NCBI RefSeq assembly: GCF_003254625.1
Contig: NZ_QJRJ01000082.1
Coordinates: 186,001-250,000, forward strand
Length of the DNA stretch: 64,000 nt
Reading direction: 5' to 3'
From: Flavobacterium ginsenosidimutans
Lineage (GTDB): Bacteria > Bacteroidota > Bacteroidia > Flavobacteriales > Flavobacteriaceae
The position numbers were made by a program, and so were the translations under genes. Of this stretch, positions 24,588 through 32,080 are shown one piece after another (position 1 is the stretch's first letter; each line of letters starts with the position of its first letter). A model generated the notes under the pieces. That model did not search any database. It was not told where the DNA came from and was given only the letters and a program-made list of their open reading frames with translations.

Positions 24588-24692
24588 AACCATCAACAAT
24601 TAACCATCAACAATTAACCATCAACAATTAACCATTAACCATTAACCATTAACCATTAACCATTAACAATCAACCATTAACAATCAACCATT
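24588..24692. repeat. Heptad microsatellite, 15 units of 7 nt
   Basis: Fifteen back-to-back 7-mers: three pairs of AACCATC/AACAATT, five AACCATT, then alternating AACAATC and AACCATT. It ends one base before the stop codon of the zinc-ribbon gene. The phase is kept exactly throughout, so slippage variation between strains is likely. Confidence 0.9.
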
Positions 24693-24693
24693 C

Positions 24694-25158
24694 TCATCTT
24701 TTGTTTTCTTTTGTTTTCTTTTGCAAAGCAAGTTTATCAATCTTCTGAAGAAATTCAGGATCAAATTCAGAATAAGCCCTTAATCGGTATTTTTCATCTC
24801 TAATTTTCATGACCAAGCGTATTTTTTGAACCATTAACCAAATTGGTTCGTAACGTTTATGACCTAAAAGATATTGAATTTTAAGAATTGATATTTTTCG
24901 ATGAGAAAGCGTCATTAATTCGATGCAAATCATCCAATATCTAACGGGAAGATTAGAATTCTCCATCACGGTTCCAGATCGAAGACTGATTCGGTTGCCA
25001 CATTTTCGACATTGAAATTTAAAATCATTCTGTCGGAAAGAGTGTGCATTATGCCCACATTTCCTGCATAAAAGACCATTTTCTAAGCGCTTGTTTTTTA
25101 GTTCTTCAATACAAGTTGCTTCGTCAGGATATTTTTCAAAATAGGCACGTAATTCCAT
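24694..25158 (-). CDS. Solo zinc-ribbon/HTH protein derived from an IS1595-type transposase N-terminus
   Basis: A 154-residue protein. Residues about 31-65 form a zinc ribbon with two Cys pairs (CRKCGH and CRKCGNRISLRSGTVME), followed by a helix-turn-helix region (LMTLSHRKISILKIQYLLG) and then WLMVQKIR. This is the order seen at the start of IS1595/ISXO2-type transposases, which normally continue into a DDE/N catalytic domain and reach about 300 residues. Here the frame ends after a distinct KKTKENKR tail and no catalytic domain follows. No flanking terminal inverted repeats are evident. It is either a transposase remnant or a domesticated DNA-binding protein; the intact frame favours the second slightly. 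Confidence 0.65.
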   Translation of the reverse strand: MELRAYFEKYPDEATCIEELKNKRLENGLLCRKCGHNAHSFRQNDFKFQCRKCGNRISLRSGTVMENSNLPVRYWMICIELMTLSHRKISILKIQYLLGHKRYEPIWLMVQKIRLVMKIRDEKYRLRAYSEFDPEFLQKIDKLALQKKTKENKR

Positions 25159-25366
25159 TTATATAATTCCTCATTTACTTTTCGAAATATAGAATAATTT
25201 ATAGAAATGAAAAGAAATTTGTATAAAAAAACTGTTTTTTAATATTATGGACTATAAAAGCATAAACAATGCTTTTGACAAATAGAAAAGATAGAGGATT
25301 TTTCTACCCGTTTTTCAAGTTTGAAGCCTTGAACTATGGGCTAAATAGGATGGTTTGTGTAATAAT
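25159..25366. other. Non-coding stretch upstream of the palindrome cluster
   Basis: AT-rich, with no credible reading frame. It contains the upstream region of the zinc-ribbon gene. No other signal recognised. Confidence 0.5.
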
Positions 25367-25564
25367 ATATGTCGCTCCGCTGGAGCTTTTTTTTAAAGAT
25401 TGTCGATTTTTTTTTCTATAAATATTTCGTCCCTCTGGGACTTTTCTAATGACTTTAAATAGTTCCTCTGGGAATTTTTTAATAATTTTAAATAGCTCCA
25501 GAGGAGCTCAATATTTATAGAAAAAACAATACCGATAGTAAAAAGCTCCAGCGGAGCGACATAT
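25367..25564. repeat. Composite palindromic element with 24-bp perfect outer inverted repeats
   Basis: The outer arms 25367-25390 and 25541-25564 are perfectly complementary and each contains a small palindrome (GCTCCGCTGGAGC / GCTCCAGCGGAGC). Inside are a second pair of arms (CTATAAATATT / AATATTTATAG) and three spaced hairpins: GTCCCTCTGGGAC, TTCCTCTGGGAA and GCTCCAGAGGAGC. The hairpins are separated by similar TTTAAATAG spacers. It is non-coding. It resembles the dispersed GCTCC..GGAGC palindromes seen in Bacteroidota genomes and could be a REP- or MITE-like unit. Confidence 0.75.
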
Positions 25565-25640
25565 TTAATTTGAACGCAAAGAAATTTTTTTACGTGTTTA
25601 CTAAAATTAGATCTTGAGTTTTGTTTCCGACTAAAAAAAT

Positions 25641-25674
25641 AAAAAGGAATACTCTTAGCAGAATATTCCTTTTT
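25641..25674 (-). terminator. Terminator after the roadblock-like gene
   Basis: Stem AAAAAGGAATA / TATTCCTTTTT with a 12-nt loop. On the minus strand it lies just past the stop at 25693 and ends in a T run. Confidence 0.8.
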
Positions 25675-25692
25675 ATAAGGGGCAAAATTGAG

Positions 25693-26070
25693 TTATAATT
25701 TAGCTACGATTTCTTTTTTGTATTTATTTAAGATAGATTTTGTCATACCTAAATTAGCTTTTGTAGAATCTACAGCTAGGTAAATAAAGTAATCTTGATT
25801 GTCAGAAACGTCGATAATGTGAATTTGAGAACTTAGCGTAATCATAATATTATCAATAACCTGACCATGTAAATTTAAAGCTTTAATAGCGTTCATTTTT
25901 GCTTTAACTACTTCAAGGTTGTAAGCAGATGCCAATTCTGGATCAAAATCTGCAACAGCAGAGTGTGAATAGTATGACATACCGCTTGCGATTTCAGCTA
26001 CAGAAACTGCAATGAAACCTGGGACGTTCTTTTTTAGGTCTTCCCCAAATTGCGTTAAAAAATCAGACAT
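25693..26070 (-). CDS. Small cytosolic protein, possible roadblock/LC7 fold
   Basis: A 125-residue soluble protein with no signal peptide or membrane segment. Alternating helix and strand segments (FIAVSVAEIASGMSYYS, AIKALNLHGQVIDNIMITL, QIHIIDVSDNQDYFIYLAVD, a helical C-terminus) fit the layout of a roadblock/LC7 domain, the family of small GTPase partners such as MglB. That assignment rests on pattern only. No Ras-like GTPase gene is nearby, and it is monocistronic with its own terminator. It could equally be an uncharacterised Bacteroidota family. Confidence 0.6.
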   Translation of the reverse strand: MSDFLTQFGEDLKKNVPGFIAVSVAEIASGMSYYSHSAVADFDPELASAYNLEVVKAKMNAIKALNLHGQVIDNIMITLSSQIHIIDVSDNQDYFIYLAVDSTKANLGMTKSILNKYKKEIVAKL

Positions 26071-26271
26071 AATGTTAGAATTTTAATTTGTTGTAATAAG
26101 AATGAATTGTTTTGGATGAAGCAAAATTAGCTATACGATATTATTTATTTATCCGCTTTGAATACCTTTTTTTGTATAAACATTAAAAATAACATTCTTT
26201 TAAGCAAATTGTGTTTTCTTCTGTTTTACATTACAATTGATTTTGTTTTGAAAATGAAATATTTAAACTGA

Positions 26272-26313
26272 AAATGCTTCTAAAAAAGCCAGCGAGGCTT
26301 TTCCAGAAGCATT
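26272..26313 (-). terminator. Terminator after the nitroreductase gene
   Basis: Nested hairpin: AATGCTTCT / AGAAGCATT outside and AAAAGCC / GGCTTTT inside, followed by T residues on the minus strand. The rest of 26071-26338 shows no gene. Confidence 0.75.
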
Positions 26314-26338
26314 CTTTATTTAAGCAAAAAATAATTTT

Positions 26339-26971
26339 TTACTTGATTTCTGTTATAAATTCGTCTTGTGGAGTTCTCACTTTTTTCAAATTTACCAACC
26401 AGTCGTTTGCATCATCTCTATATCCTATAGGTAAAACCAAAACGCTTTTTAGTCCAAGTTCGCTTAAACCTAAAAGTTTGTCAACTTCAGCAGGAATAAA
26501 ACCTTCCATTGGAGTTGCATCTACTTGCTGTTCAGCAGCAGCAGCGATTGCTACGCCAAAAGAAATGTAAGCTTGTTTTGCAGCGTGGTTAGCGTGCCAT
26601 TCTTGTCCAAGAGGCTCATACATTCCCCAAAGTCTTTGTTTGTACTCATCCATTGCATTAGCAGGAATTCCTCTTTCAGCAATTGTTCTGTCAAAAACAG
26701 CAGAAATTTTTTCTAAACTATAACCATCCCAAGCAGCCCAAACCAAAACGTGAGAAGCATCTGTAACTTGACTTTGATCAAAACTTACAGTTCTAATTTT
26801 GTCTTTTAATTCTTTGTTTGTAATAACAAAAATCTTGTAAGGCTGTAATCCAGAAGAAGATGGAGCAAGTTTTGCAGCTTCAAGAATATAATCTACTTTT
26901 TCTTGCGGAACAGCTTGTCCGTTCATTTTTTTTGTAGCGTAACGCCACTTTAGTGCATCTATTAAGGCCAT
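26339..26971 (-). CDS. NAD(P)H-dependent nitroreductase-family oxidoreductase
   Basis: A 210-residue FMN-dependent nitroreductase-fold enzyme. The N-terminal RYATKKMNG corresponds to the FMN-phosphate-binding RRS/T block, and LAPSSSGLQPYKIFVI is the hallmark second motif. The C-terminal VLPIGYRDDANDW is the family's GY motif region. Family members reduce nitroaromatics, quinones or flavins, and some act as dihydropteridine reductases. It is transcribed divergently from an HxlR regulator with a 107-bp shared promoter region holding a palindrome, the usual arrangement for HxlR-controlled, electrophile-responsive reductases. Confidence 0.9.
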   Translation of the reverse strand: MALIDALKWRYATKKMNGQAVPQEKVDYILEAAKLAPSSSGLQPYKIFVITNKELKDKIRTVSFDQSQVTDASHVLVWAAWDGYSLEKISAVFDRTIAERGIPANAMDEYKQRLWGMYEPLGQEWHANHAAKQAYISFGVAIAAAAEQQVDATPMEGFIPAEVDKLLGLSELGLKSVLVLPIGYRDDANDWLVNLKKVRTPQDEFITEIK

Positions 26972-26998
26972 TTTTCTTTAGTAATTAAAAATTGTATT

Positions 26999-27027
26999 CA
27001 AATGTAAACACTTTAAGTGTATTTTTG
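26999..27027. promoter_or_regulatory. Overlapping divergent promoters around a palindromic operator
   Basis: A perfect 13-bp palindrome ACACTTTAAGTGT (27008-27020) is flanked by TACATTTG on the minus strand (27006-26999) and TATTTTTG on the plus strand (27020-27027). Both match TAnnTTTG. A repressor bound to the palindrome would block both promoters. No -33 box at standard spacing is clear. Confidence 0.5.
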
Positions 27028-27078
27028 TCATCCGATTACCAAAAGTAACTGTAACATCGAGGTAACATACAATAGAAC

Positions 27079-27435
27079 ATGCTGAAAGAACTAAAACACG
27101 ATCCTAAAAAATGCACACAACATATTATGGCAGTGCATGACGCAATGTATATTTTAAACGGAAGATGGAAAATCTCTATTATTGCATCACTTTGCTTTAA
27201 TACTTTAAGATTTACCGATTTATTGCGCGAAGTCGAAGGAATTTCAGGAAAAATGTTAAGCAGAGAATTAAAAAATCTCGAAGAAAATCAATTAGTTACT
27301 AGAACTGTTTTGAATACACAGCCCATAACTGTAGAATATCAGCTTACAGAATACGGACATACATTAAAAGAAGTAATCGATTCTTTAGCAAAATGGGGTC
27401 ATAATCACAGAAAAAAGATCACAGGGAAAGAGTAA
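27079..27435 (+). CDS. HxlR-family transcriptional regulator
   Basis: A 118-residue winged-helix protein with the HxlR pattern: a Cys near the N-terminus (KKCTQHI), ILNGRWKISIIASLCFNTLRFTDLLREVEGIS, MLSRELKNLEENQLVTR and VEYQLTEYGHTLKEVI. Such regulators often sense reactive aldehydes or quinones through the N-terminal Cys, which is present here at position 13. It is divergent from the nitroreductase it presumably controls. It is convergent with the MarR gene, with a 1-bp gap between stops. Confidence 0.92.
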   Translation: MLKELKHDPKKCTQHIMAVHDAMYILNGRWKISIIASLCFNTLRFTDLLREVEGISGKMLSRELKNLEENQLVTRTVLNTQPITVEYQLTEYGHTLKEVIDSLAKWGHNHRKKITGKE

Positions 27436-27436
27436 A

Positions 27437-27910
27437 TCAGCTTTTGAGTTCTGAAATTCTCTGAAAAAATCCCTGAGAAGCTAGTTTTTGTTCTGTTTCT
27501 TCAATAGCTTTCAAAAGATTGTTTTGATTGTCAGTGATTTCGTTTAAAGCATTTTTCATAATGGTCCAAACGGGCTGCATTTTTACAACAAGATCTTTTC
27601 CTTTTGCTGTAAGAACAATCAATCTTTTGCGTTCGTCCAATTTATCTTTTTTAGAACTGATGATTTTCTGCTTTTCCAATTCCTTCAATAAACTTATAGT
27701 AGAAGGGTGGCTATAGCCAATTTCGGCAGCAATTTCAACAACACTCAGCATTTCTTTGATGTGCAAAGTGTAAATTACAGGAAACCATTTTGGTTCAAAA
27801 TCAATATCGAAAGACTTATAAATTAAAGCCCCGTCTTTGCGAAGTTGTTCGCTCAGACGTTGCAATCGAGTAGATATGGCCAAAATACCAATTTCATCAA
27901 TGATATTCAT
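27437..27910 (-). CDS. MarR-family transcriptional regulator
   Basis: The start is set at 27910 (MNIIDEIGILAISTRLQRL, 157 residues), two bases after the stop of the GNAT gene. A frame from 27937 would overlap that gene. The winged helix is clear: LSVVEIAAEIGYSHPSTISLLKELEKQKIIS, then DERKRLIVLTAKGKDLV, the conserved MarR wing. It forms a tight two-gene operon with the upstream GNAT acetyltransferase. The operon promoter carries a strong dyad, so autoregulation is likely. Confidence 0.9.
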   Translation of the reverse strand: MNIIDEIGILAISTRLQRLSEQLRKDGALIYKSFDIDFEPKWFPVIYTLHIKEMLSVVEIAAEIGYSHPSTISLLKELEKQKIISSKKDKLDERKRLIVLTAKGKDLVVKMQPVWTIMKNALNEITDNQNNLLKAIEETEQKLASQGFFQRISELKS

Positions 27911-27912
27911 TT

Positions 27913-28398
27913 CTATTGATTTAGATTTAAATGACAAAAAACATTATCAGGTTTCATTAACGGAAAATCAGTTGGAAGTGCTTCTTTTGGGATTGTTACA
28001 AAATTATTTTTTTCATAAAAACGTAAAGCAGCTTGCAAGAGCGTAACCGTTCCTAAATATAAGTCTTTAATTCCGTTTTCTTTGCTGTATGCAATTAACT
28101 GTTCTAATAATTGTTGGGCAATTTGAAATTCTTTTCCTCTGTATTCCTTCTTAACGAACATTTTTCTGATCGCTCCAGCTTCAGCATTAAATTTAACCAA
28201 AGCGATTGTTCCAACTAATTTCTCGTCTATAAAAGCGCCAAGAAATATTCCGCCTGGGTTATAGTAAAAGTTTTCAATGTCCAGTAAATCTGGCTGATCT
28301 TCTAAAGTAACAGGAACATTAAATTCTTTTTGCTGAATGTTTAAAATCAAATCAACGATTTCATTTTCGTACTTATTTTGTATTGGTTGAATGCGCAT
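27913..28398 (-). CDS. GNAT-family N-acetyltransferase
   Basis: A 161-residue protein with GNAT motifs: GAFIDEKLVGTIALV (motif C/D strand), IRKMFVKKEYRGKEFQIAQQLLEQL, where YRGKEFQ is the acetyl-CoA pyrophosphate-binding loop, and LYLGTVTLLQAALRFYEKNNF (motif B). The substrate is unknown. It is the first gene of an operon with MarR. Pairing of a GNAT with a MarR regulator is common where the acetyltransferase gives small-molecule tolerance. Confidence 0.88.
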   Translation of the reverse strand: MRIQPIQNKYENEIVDLILNIQQKEFNVPVTLEDQPDLLDIENFYYNPGGIFLGAFIDEKLVGTIALVKFNAEAGAIRKMFVKKEYRGKEFQIAQQLLEQLIAYSKENGIKDLYLGTVTLLQAALRFYEKNNFVTIPKEALPTDFPLMKPDNVFCHLNLNQ

Positions 28399-28414
28399 TT
28401 GTCTTGTAAATTAA

Positions 28415-28454
28415 ATATATGTACAAAACTACGTAGTTAGCTACATATATGCAA
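28415..28454 (-). promoter_or_regulatory. Promoter and dyad operator of the GNAT-MarR operon
   Basis: On the minus strand, TTG (28454-28452), a 20-nt spacer and TAGTTTTG (28431-28424) match the Bacteroidota promoter consensus. Overlapping the -7 box is a perfect 12-bp palindrome AACTACGTAGTT (28427-28438), nested in a 36-bp dyad with the same centre (ATATATGTA at 28415-28423, TACATATAT at 28442-28450). This is the arrangement expected for a MarR autorepressor site. Confidence 0.65.
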
Positions 28455-28458
28455 CAAA

Positions 28459-28482
28459 AAAACTGCTGAAGTCAGCAGTTTT
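28459..28482 (-). terminator. Terminator after the secreted hypothetical gene
   Basis: Stem AAAACTGCT / AGCAGTTTT with a 6-nt loop. On the minus strand it lies 43 bp past the stop at 28525 and ends in T residues. Confidence 0.75.
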
Positions 28483-28524
28483 AAGTGTTTTTTATGATTT
28501 CAAACGATTTCTTTTTATAAGATT

Positions 28525-29118
28525 TTATTCTTTAACTAATACAATAACGGCTTTATAACCTGTGCCAACATTCCATTCGCTTGACGAAATAACTTGACCT
28601 TTATCGTCATAAACTTTAAATTCGGCTGTGTTTGGAGAAGCAAAACCTTCGTTAAGTGCTTCAATATCAATTTTATTGATTCCTTTAACCAAGTCGATTT
28701 TTACGCTTTTAAATTCGCCATTTAAGAAAACTTCAGGTTCAATTACTTTATCGTTCAAATATACTTTTACTTTATCGCCGTCTACAAAAGCTGCATCACG
28801 GTACATAATTGTAGAAGTAGCTGAAGTGGTATTGATATTTCCTAAAAATTGATTTCTTCTATAAAAAATCCCTTCAACATTTGCGTCTTGTTTGTAAACG
28901 TTTCTGTCTTTAAATAGTTCGTCTGGATTAACCTGTAATGGCGCAGGTTTTTCTACAGGCGACGGCGGATTTTCTTTTGGAGCAACTTCTTTGGGCGGAA
29001 TAACTTCTTTTACGGCAGGATCTTTTGCCGGAATCGTCTTGAATTTATTATTGAGTTCTTGGGCAAAGCTGTGCAGAGAAAAAGAAGCAAAGGCAATTAT
29101 TAAAAATATTCTTTTCAT
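28525..29118 (-). CDS. Secreted hypothetical protein with Pro-rich linker and beta-sandwich-like domain
   Basis: A 197-residue protein with signal peptide MKRIFLIIAFASFSLHSFAQ. Residues about 30-65 are Pro/Lys/Glu-rich (VIPPKEVAPKENPPSPVEKP), resembling a periplasmic spacer. The remaining 130 residues contain alternating strands (DKVKVYLNDKVIEPEVFL, KINKIDIEALNEG, AEFKVYDDKGQVISSSEW) that look like a small beta-sandwich. No enzyme motif is seen and the family was not recognised. It has its own terminator. Confidence 0.7.
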   Translation of the reverse strand: MKRIFLIIAFASFSLHSFAQELNNKFKTIPAKDPAVKEVIPPKEVAPKENPPSPVEKPAPLQVNPDELFKDRNVYKQDANVEGIFYRRNQFLGNINTTSATSTIMYRDAAFVDGDKVKVYLNDKVIEPEVFLNGEFKSVKIDLVKGINKIDIEALNEGFASPNTAEFKVYDDKGQVISSSEWNVGTGYKAVIVLVKE

Positions 29119-29344
29119 GTTTTTATAAATATTAATCTTGTGTGGTATTATTTTGAAAAGATTAGATGCATCATAATCTTTTATATATAAACATTTTATG
29201 AAACCAATTATTGTCTTGTTATAATTATTTGTAGAAAAATTAACTTCTTAATAAACGGAAGAACTACATCTTTTCGCTAACTTGAAGTCCCTAAAATGAA
29301 GACTTTTTAAAGAAATTTCATTGAATATTTAAAAGACAGAAATC

Positions 29345-30408
29345 ATGGAATGGAAAAATGTTTTAACCGACTTATTCAAAATTGATTACCCCATCATACA
29401 AGCGCCAATGCTTGCGTTACAACCCCAGAAATGACGGCATCGGCAAGCAATGCAGGAGTTTTAGGATCGCTCGCATTAGGAGATCTTCCTGCTGAAAAAT
29501 GTATCGAATTGATAAGAGCAACAAGAAAATTAACTGATAAACCTTTTGCAGTAAATATTTTTGTGCATAAAATAGATCCCATTACGCCAAAATTGGAATC
29601 TGAATATTTAAAAACAAGGAAACATCTTCAAAAGTTGGCAGAAAAATCAGGAATTGATGTAGATTTTCCGAATATAAATGAAATTAAACTTACTGATTAT
29701 CACGATCAAATTGAGGCAATTCAGCTGGAAAATTGCAATATTGTAAGTTTTACTTTTGGAAATTTAGATGCAGAAAGCATTGCCGCTTTAAAGGAAAATA
29801 AAGTGCTTTTAATTGGAACATGCACTTCTGTTCATGAAGCTATTGTTTTGGAGCAAAGTGGTATTGATATTATTTGCGTACAAGGAATTGAAGCGGGAGG
29901 ACATCGCGGAAGTTTTCTAGAAGAAACAATTCCGCAAATTGGTGGATTGTCGTTGCTTTCGCAAGTAACAGAACATGTAAACGTACCAATTATTTATGCT
30001 GGTGGAATTTATAATGCTAAGACTTTATTGGCGTCCAAAACTTTAGGAGCAGACGGTTTTCAGATTGGAAGTTTGTTTTTGGGTTCTGTTGAAAGTGCTT
30101 TACATGATTTTGAAAAGCACCGACTTAGAAATTTAAAAGAAAATGAAATTGTTTTAACTAAAAGTTATTCAGGAAGATACGCTCGCGGAATTAGAAATGC
30201 TTTTATAGAAGAAATTGAAAATTCTGAATTTATTCTTCCGTATCCGTATCAAAATAAACTAACTGCAGAGTTGAGAAAAACAGCTAAACTGGAGAAAAAC
30301 ACTGATTTTGTAAGCATTTGGGCAGGGCAATCTATAAATAGTTACAGTGATGTTTCGACCGAAATTATTATTAGAAATCTGATAGAAGAAATAGAAAAAT
30401 TTGTATAA
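29345..30408 (+). pseudogene. Nitronate monooxygenase (NMO family), single-base frameshift near the N-terminus
   Basis: Translation from ATG 29345 gives MEWKNVLTDLFKIDYPIIQ then APML, the standard NMO N-terminus, but runs to a stop at about 29430. The remainder is intact one frame down, from about 29417 to 30408 (TPEMTASASNAGVLGSLALG onward). Adding one base near 29414-29417 would restore a continuous protein of about 355 residues through MLAVTTPEM. The body holds the FMN-binding pattern and the catalytic-His motif GIEAGGHRG, plus IIYAGGIYNAKTLLA and GADGFQIGSLFL. NMOs oxidise toxic alkyl nitronates such as propionate-3-nitronate. The change is either a real inactivating mutation or a sequencing error. 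Translation from the internal ATG at 29431 would lack the first FMN-loop strand. Confidence 0.8.
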
Positions 30409-30464
30409 AAAACTAAAAAGGAATATTTAAGTTTTTAATTATAAAATACTGTTTGTTAATATGT

Positions 30465-30472
30465 TATATTTG
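30465..30472 (+). promoter_or_regulatory. Candidate -7 element for the SnoaL-like gene
   Basis: TATATTTG matches TAnnTTTG and lies 25 bp before the start at 30497. No clear -33 box. Confidence 0.35.
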
Positions 30473-30496
30473 TTTTTCAATTAAAAATTATCGGCT

Positions 30497-31399
30497 ATGA
30501 TTAAATTTAGTTTTACCTTTTTTTTCTTAGCATTTGGTCTTTTTGCGCAAGAAAATAAAATTGATCCCGAAATTAGAAAACAAATTGAAGCGCATAATAC
30601 TGCTTTTGAAACCGCTTTTACTAAAGGAAATCAAAGTGCATTAATAAAAGCATATACAGATCAATCTGTTTTTATGCCCGAACACAGCAGGCAAAGAACG
30701 GGTAAAAAGTCAATTTCTGCGTTCTACGAACAATGGCTTTCTCAGGCGAAAATTACTTCATACCAAAGAGCAATTTTGGAACTACAGGATTTTGGAAATT
30801 ATGTTCTTGAAATTGGAAATTTTACTGAAAATCTGATCTTAAAAGGACAAGATCCTTATTCTTATTCTGGAAAATATGCTGTTTTATGGCAGAAAAAGAA
30901 ACAGCTTCTCACTATTGTTGCAGAAATCTGGGGTTCGGCGAGTTATTTTGATGATAAAAATATTCCTCAAATAGACGATTCGGATGTTTCTCAAACTCAA
31001 GAATATATTTCGTCAGATAAGTTGACTTTAGAAGTTAAAGAAAGAAATAATACCATTAAAAGATTGGTTCAGAATAGGCAAGGAGCGGAACATGCCAAAA
31101 TGTTTATGCCCGACGCGATGTATTTAACGTATTATACGCCAATTCTTTCTGGCGAAAAAGACATTACAGCTTATTTTACAGAACATGAAAAGCCTGGAAC
31201 ATTGAAAATTGAGCAAATCTCAATCAAGACTTCTGGAATTATAAATGCAGGAAAAGCAATTGTAGAATTTGGTTTTTACAATGTGGATTGGCGCGACGGC
31301 GATAGTAATGGAAATGTAAAAGGAAAAAGTATAAATATTTGGAAAAGAGACAGTAAGGGGAAATTAATGCTTTTTCGTCAAATGGTAAATCATGATTAA
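30497..31399 (+). CDS. Secreted protein with two NTF2/SnoaL-like (DUF4440-type) domains
   Basis: A 300-residue protein with signal peptide MIKFSFTFFFLAFGLFAQ. Two similar segments follow, about residues 25-155 and 175-300. Each starts with a helix and then the pattern of an NTF2-like cone: HNTAFETAFTKGNQSALIKAYTDQSVFMPEH in the first, RLVQNRQGAEHAKMFMPDAMYLTYYTP in the second. Both contain ITAYF/ISAFYE and end in a long strand with WKRDSKGK or LWQKKKQ. Such domains bind small hydrophobic ligands or act as isomerases; no activity can be inferred. It may be co-transcribed with the SDR gene 42 bp downstream. Confidence 0.75.
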   Translation: MIKFSFTFFFLAFGLFAQENKIDPEIRKQIEAHNTAFETAFTKGNQSALIKAYTDQSVFMPEHSRQRTGKKSISAFYEQWLSQAKITSYQRAILELQDFGNYVLEIGNFTENLILKGQDPYSYSGKYAVLWQKKKQLLTIVAEIWGSASYFDDKNIPQIDDSDVSQTQEYISSDKLTLEVKERNNTIKRLVQNRQGAEHAKMFMPDAMYLTYYTPILSGEKDITAYFTEHEKPGTLKIEQISIKTSGIINAGKAIVEFGFYNVDWRDGDSNGNVKGKSINIWKRDSKGKLMLFRQMVNHD

Positions 31400-31441
31400 A
31401 ATAGAATAAAACATTATATTTACTTTCTAAACCCTTTATTT

Positions 31442-32080
31442 ATGAAAGCATTGGTAATTGGAGCGACAGGTGCAACAGGAAAAGAACTTGTTAATTTGCT
31501 TTTGGAAAGTAATGATTATGAATCGGTTTCAATTTTTGTGAGACGTGCTACAGGAAAATCACATTCAAAATTGAGAGAACATATTGTTGATTTTTCAAAT
31601 GTAAATTCTTTTCAGGGTTTAATTACTGGAGATGTTCTGTTTTCATGTCTTGGAACAACTTTAAAAGTTGCAGGTTCAAAAGAAAAGCAATGGAAAATTG
31701 ATTTTGACATTCCAGCCGAATTTGCTTCTGCTGCAAAGCAAAATAATGTTAATTCCTTGGTTTTGGTTTCTTCTTATGGAGCTTCTTCAAAAAGCAGTGT
31801 ATTTTACTCGATGATGAAAGGAAAACTGGAAGAATATATAGATGAACTTCATTTTTCTCAGTATCTTATTTTTAGACCAGGACCGCTGATTCGTGAAAAT
31901 TCAGATCGTTTGGGAGAAAAGATTTCGATAAATATTATTAAAGTATTCAATGCAATTGGACTTTTTAAGAATTTAAAACCAATTACAACGGCATTCTTAG
32001 CTACTAAATTATTAAAAGCACCGAAAGAATTTTCTACAGGAAAATTTACTTTGGAGCTTGGTAATATTTTGAAAATTTAA
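31442..32080 (+). CDS. NAD(P)-binding atypical short-chain dehydrogenase (HTATIP2/TIP30-like)
   Basis: A 212-residue Rossmann protein. The N-terminal ALVIGATGATGKELVNLLL is the NAD(P)-binding glycine motif, and the following VSIFVRRATG suggests NADP preference from its Arg residues. DVLFSCLGTTLKVAGSKEKQWKIDFD and LVLVSSYGASSKSSVFYSMMKGKLE carry the atypical SDR Ser/Tyr-x3-Lys arrangement (YSMMK), and FRPGPLIRE matches the HTATIP2-like group. The substrate is unknown. Its last 4 bases overlap the end of the convergent LRR gene. Confidence 0.85.
   Translation: MKALVIGATGATGKELVNLLLESNDYESVSIFVRRATGKSHSKLREHIVDFSNVNSFQGLITGDVLFSCLGTTLKVAGSKEKQWKIDFDIPAEFASAAKQNNVNSLVLVSSYGASSKSSVFYSMMKGKLEEYIDELHFSQYLIFRPGPLIRENSDRLGEKISINIIKVFNAIGLFKNLKPITTAFLATKLLKAPKEFSTGKFTLELGNILKI

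Noticed and set aside
24588..24692. Heptad array as a CRISPR array
   Set aside because: Units are 7 nt with no unique spacers and no cas genes; it is a microsatellite.
24694..25158. Intact insertion sequence
   Set aside because: No DDE/N domain, no terminal inverted repeats and no target-site duplication could be found.
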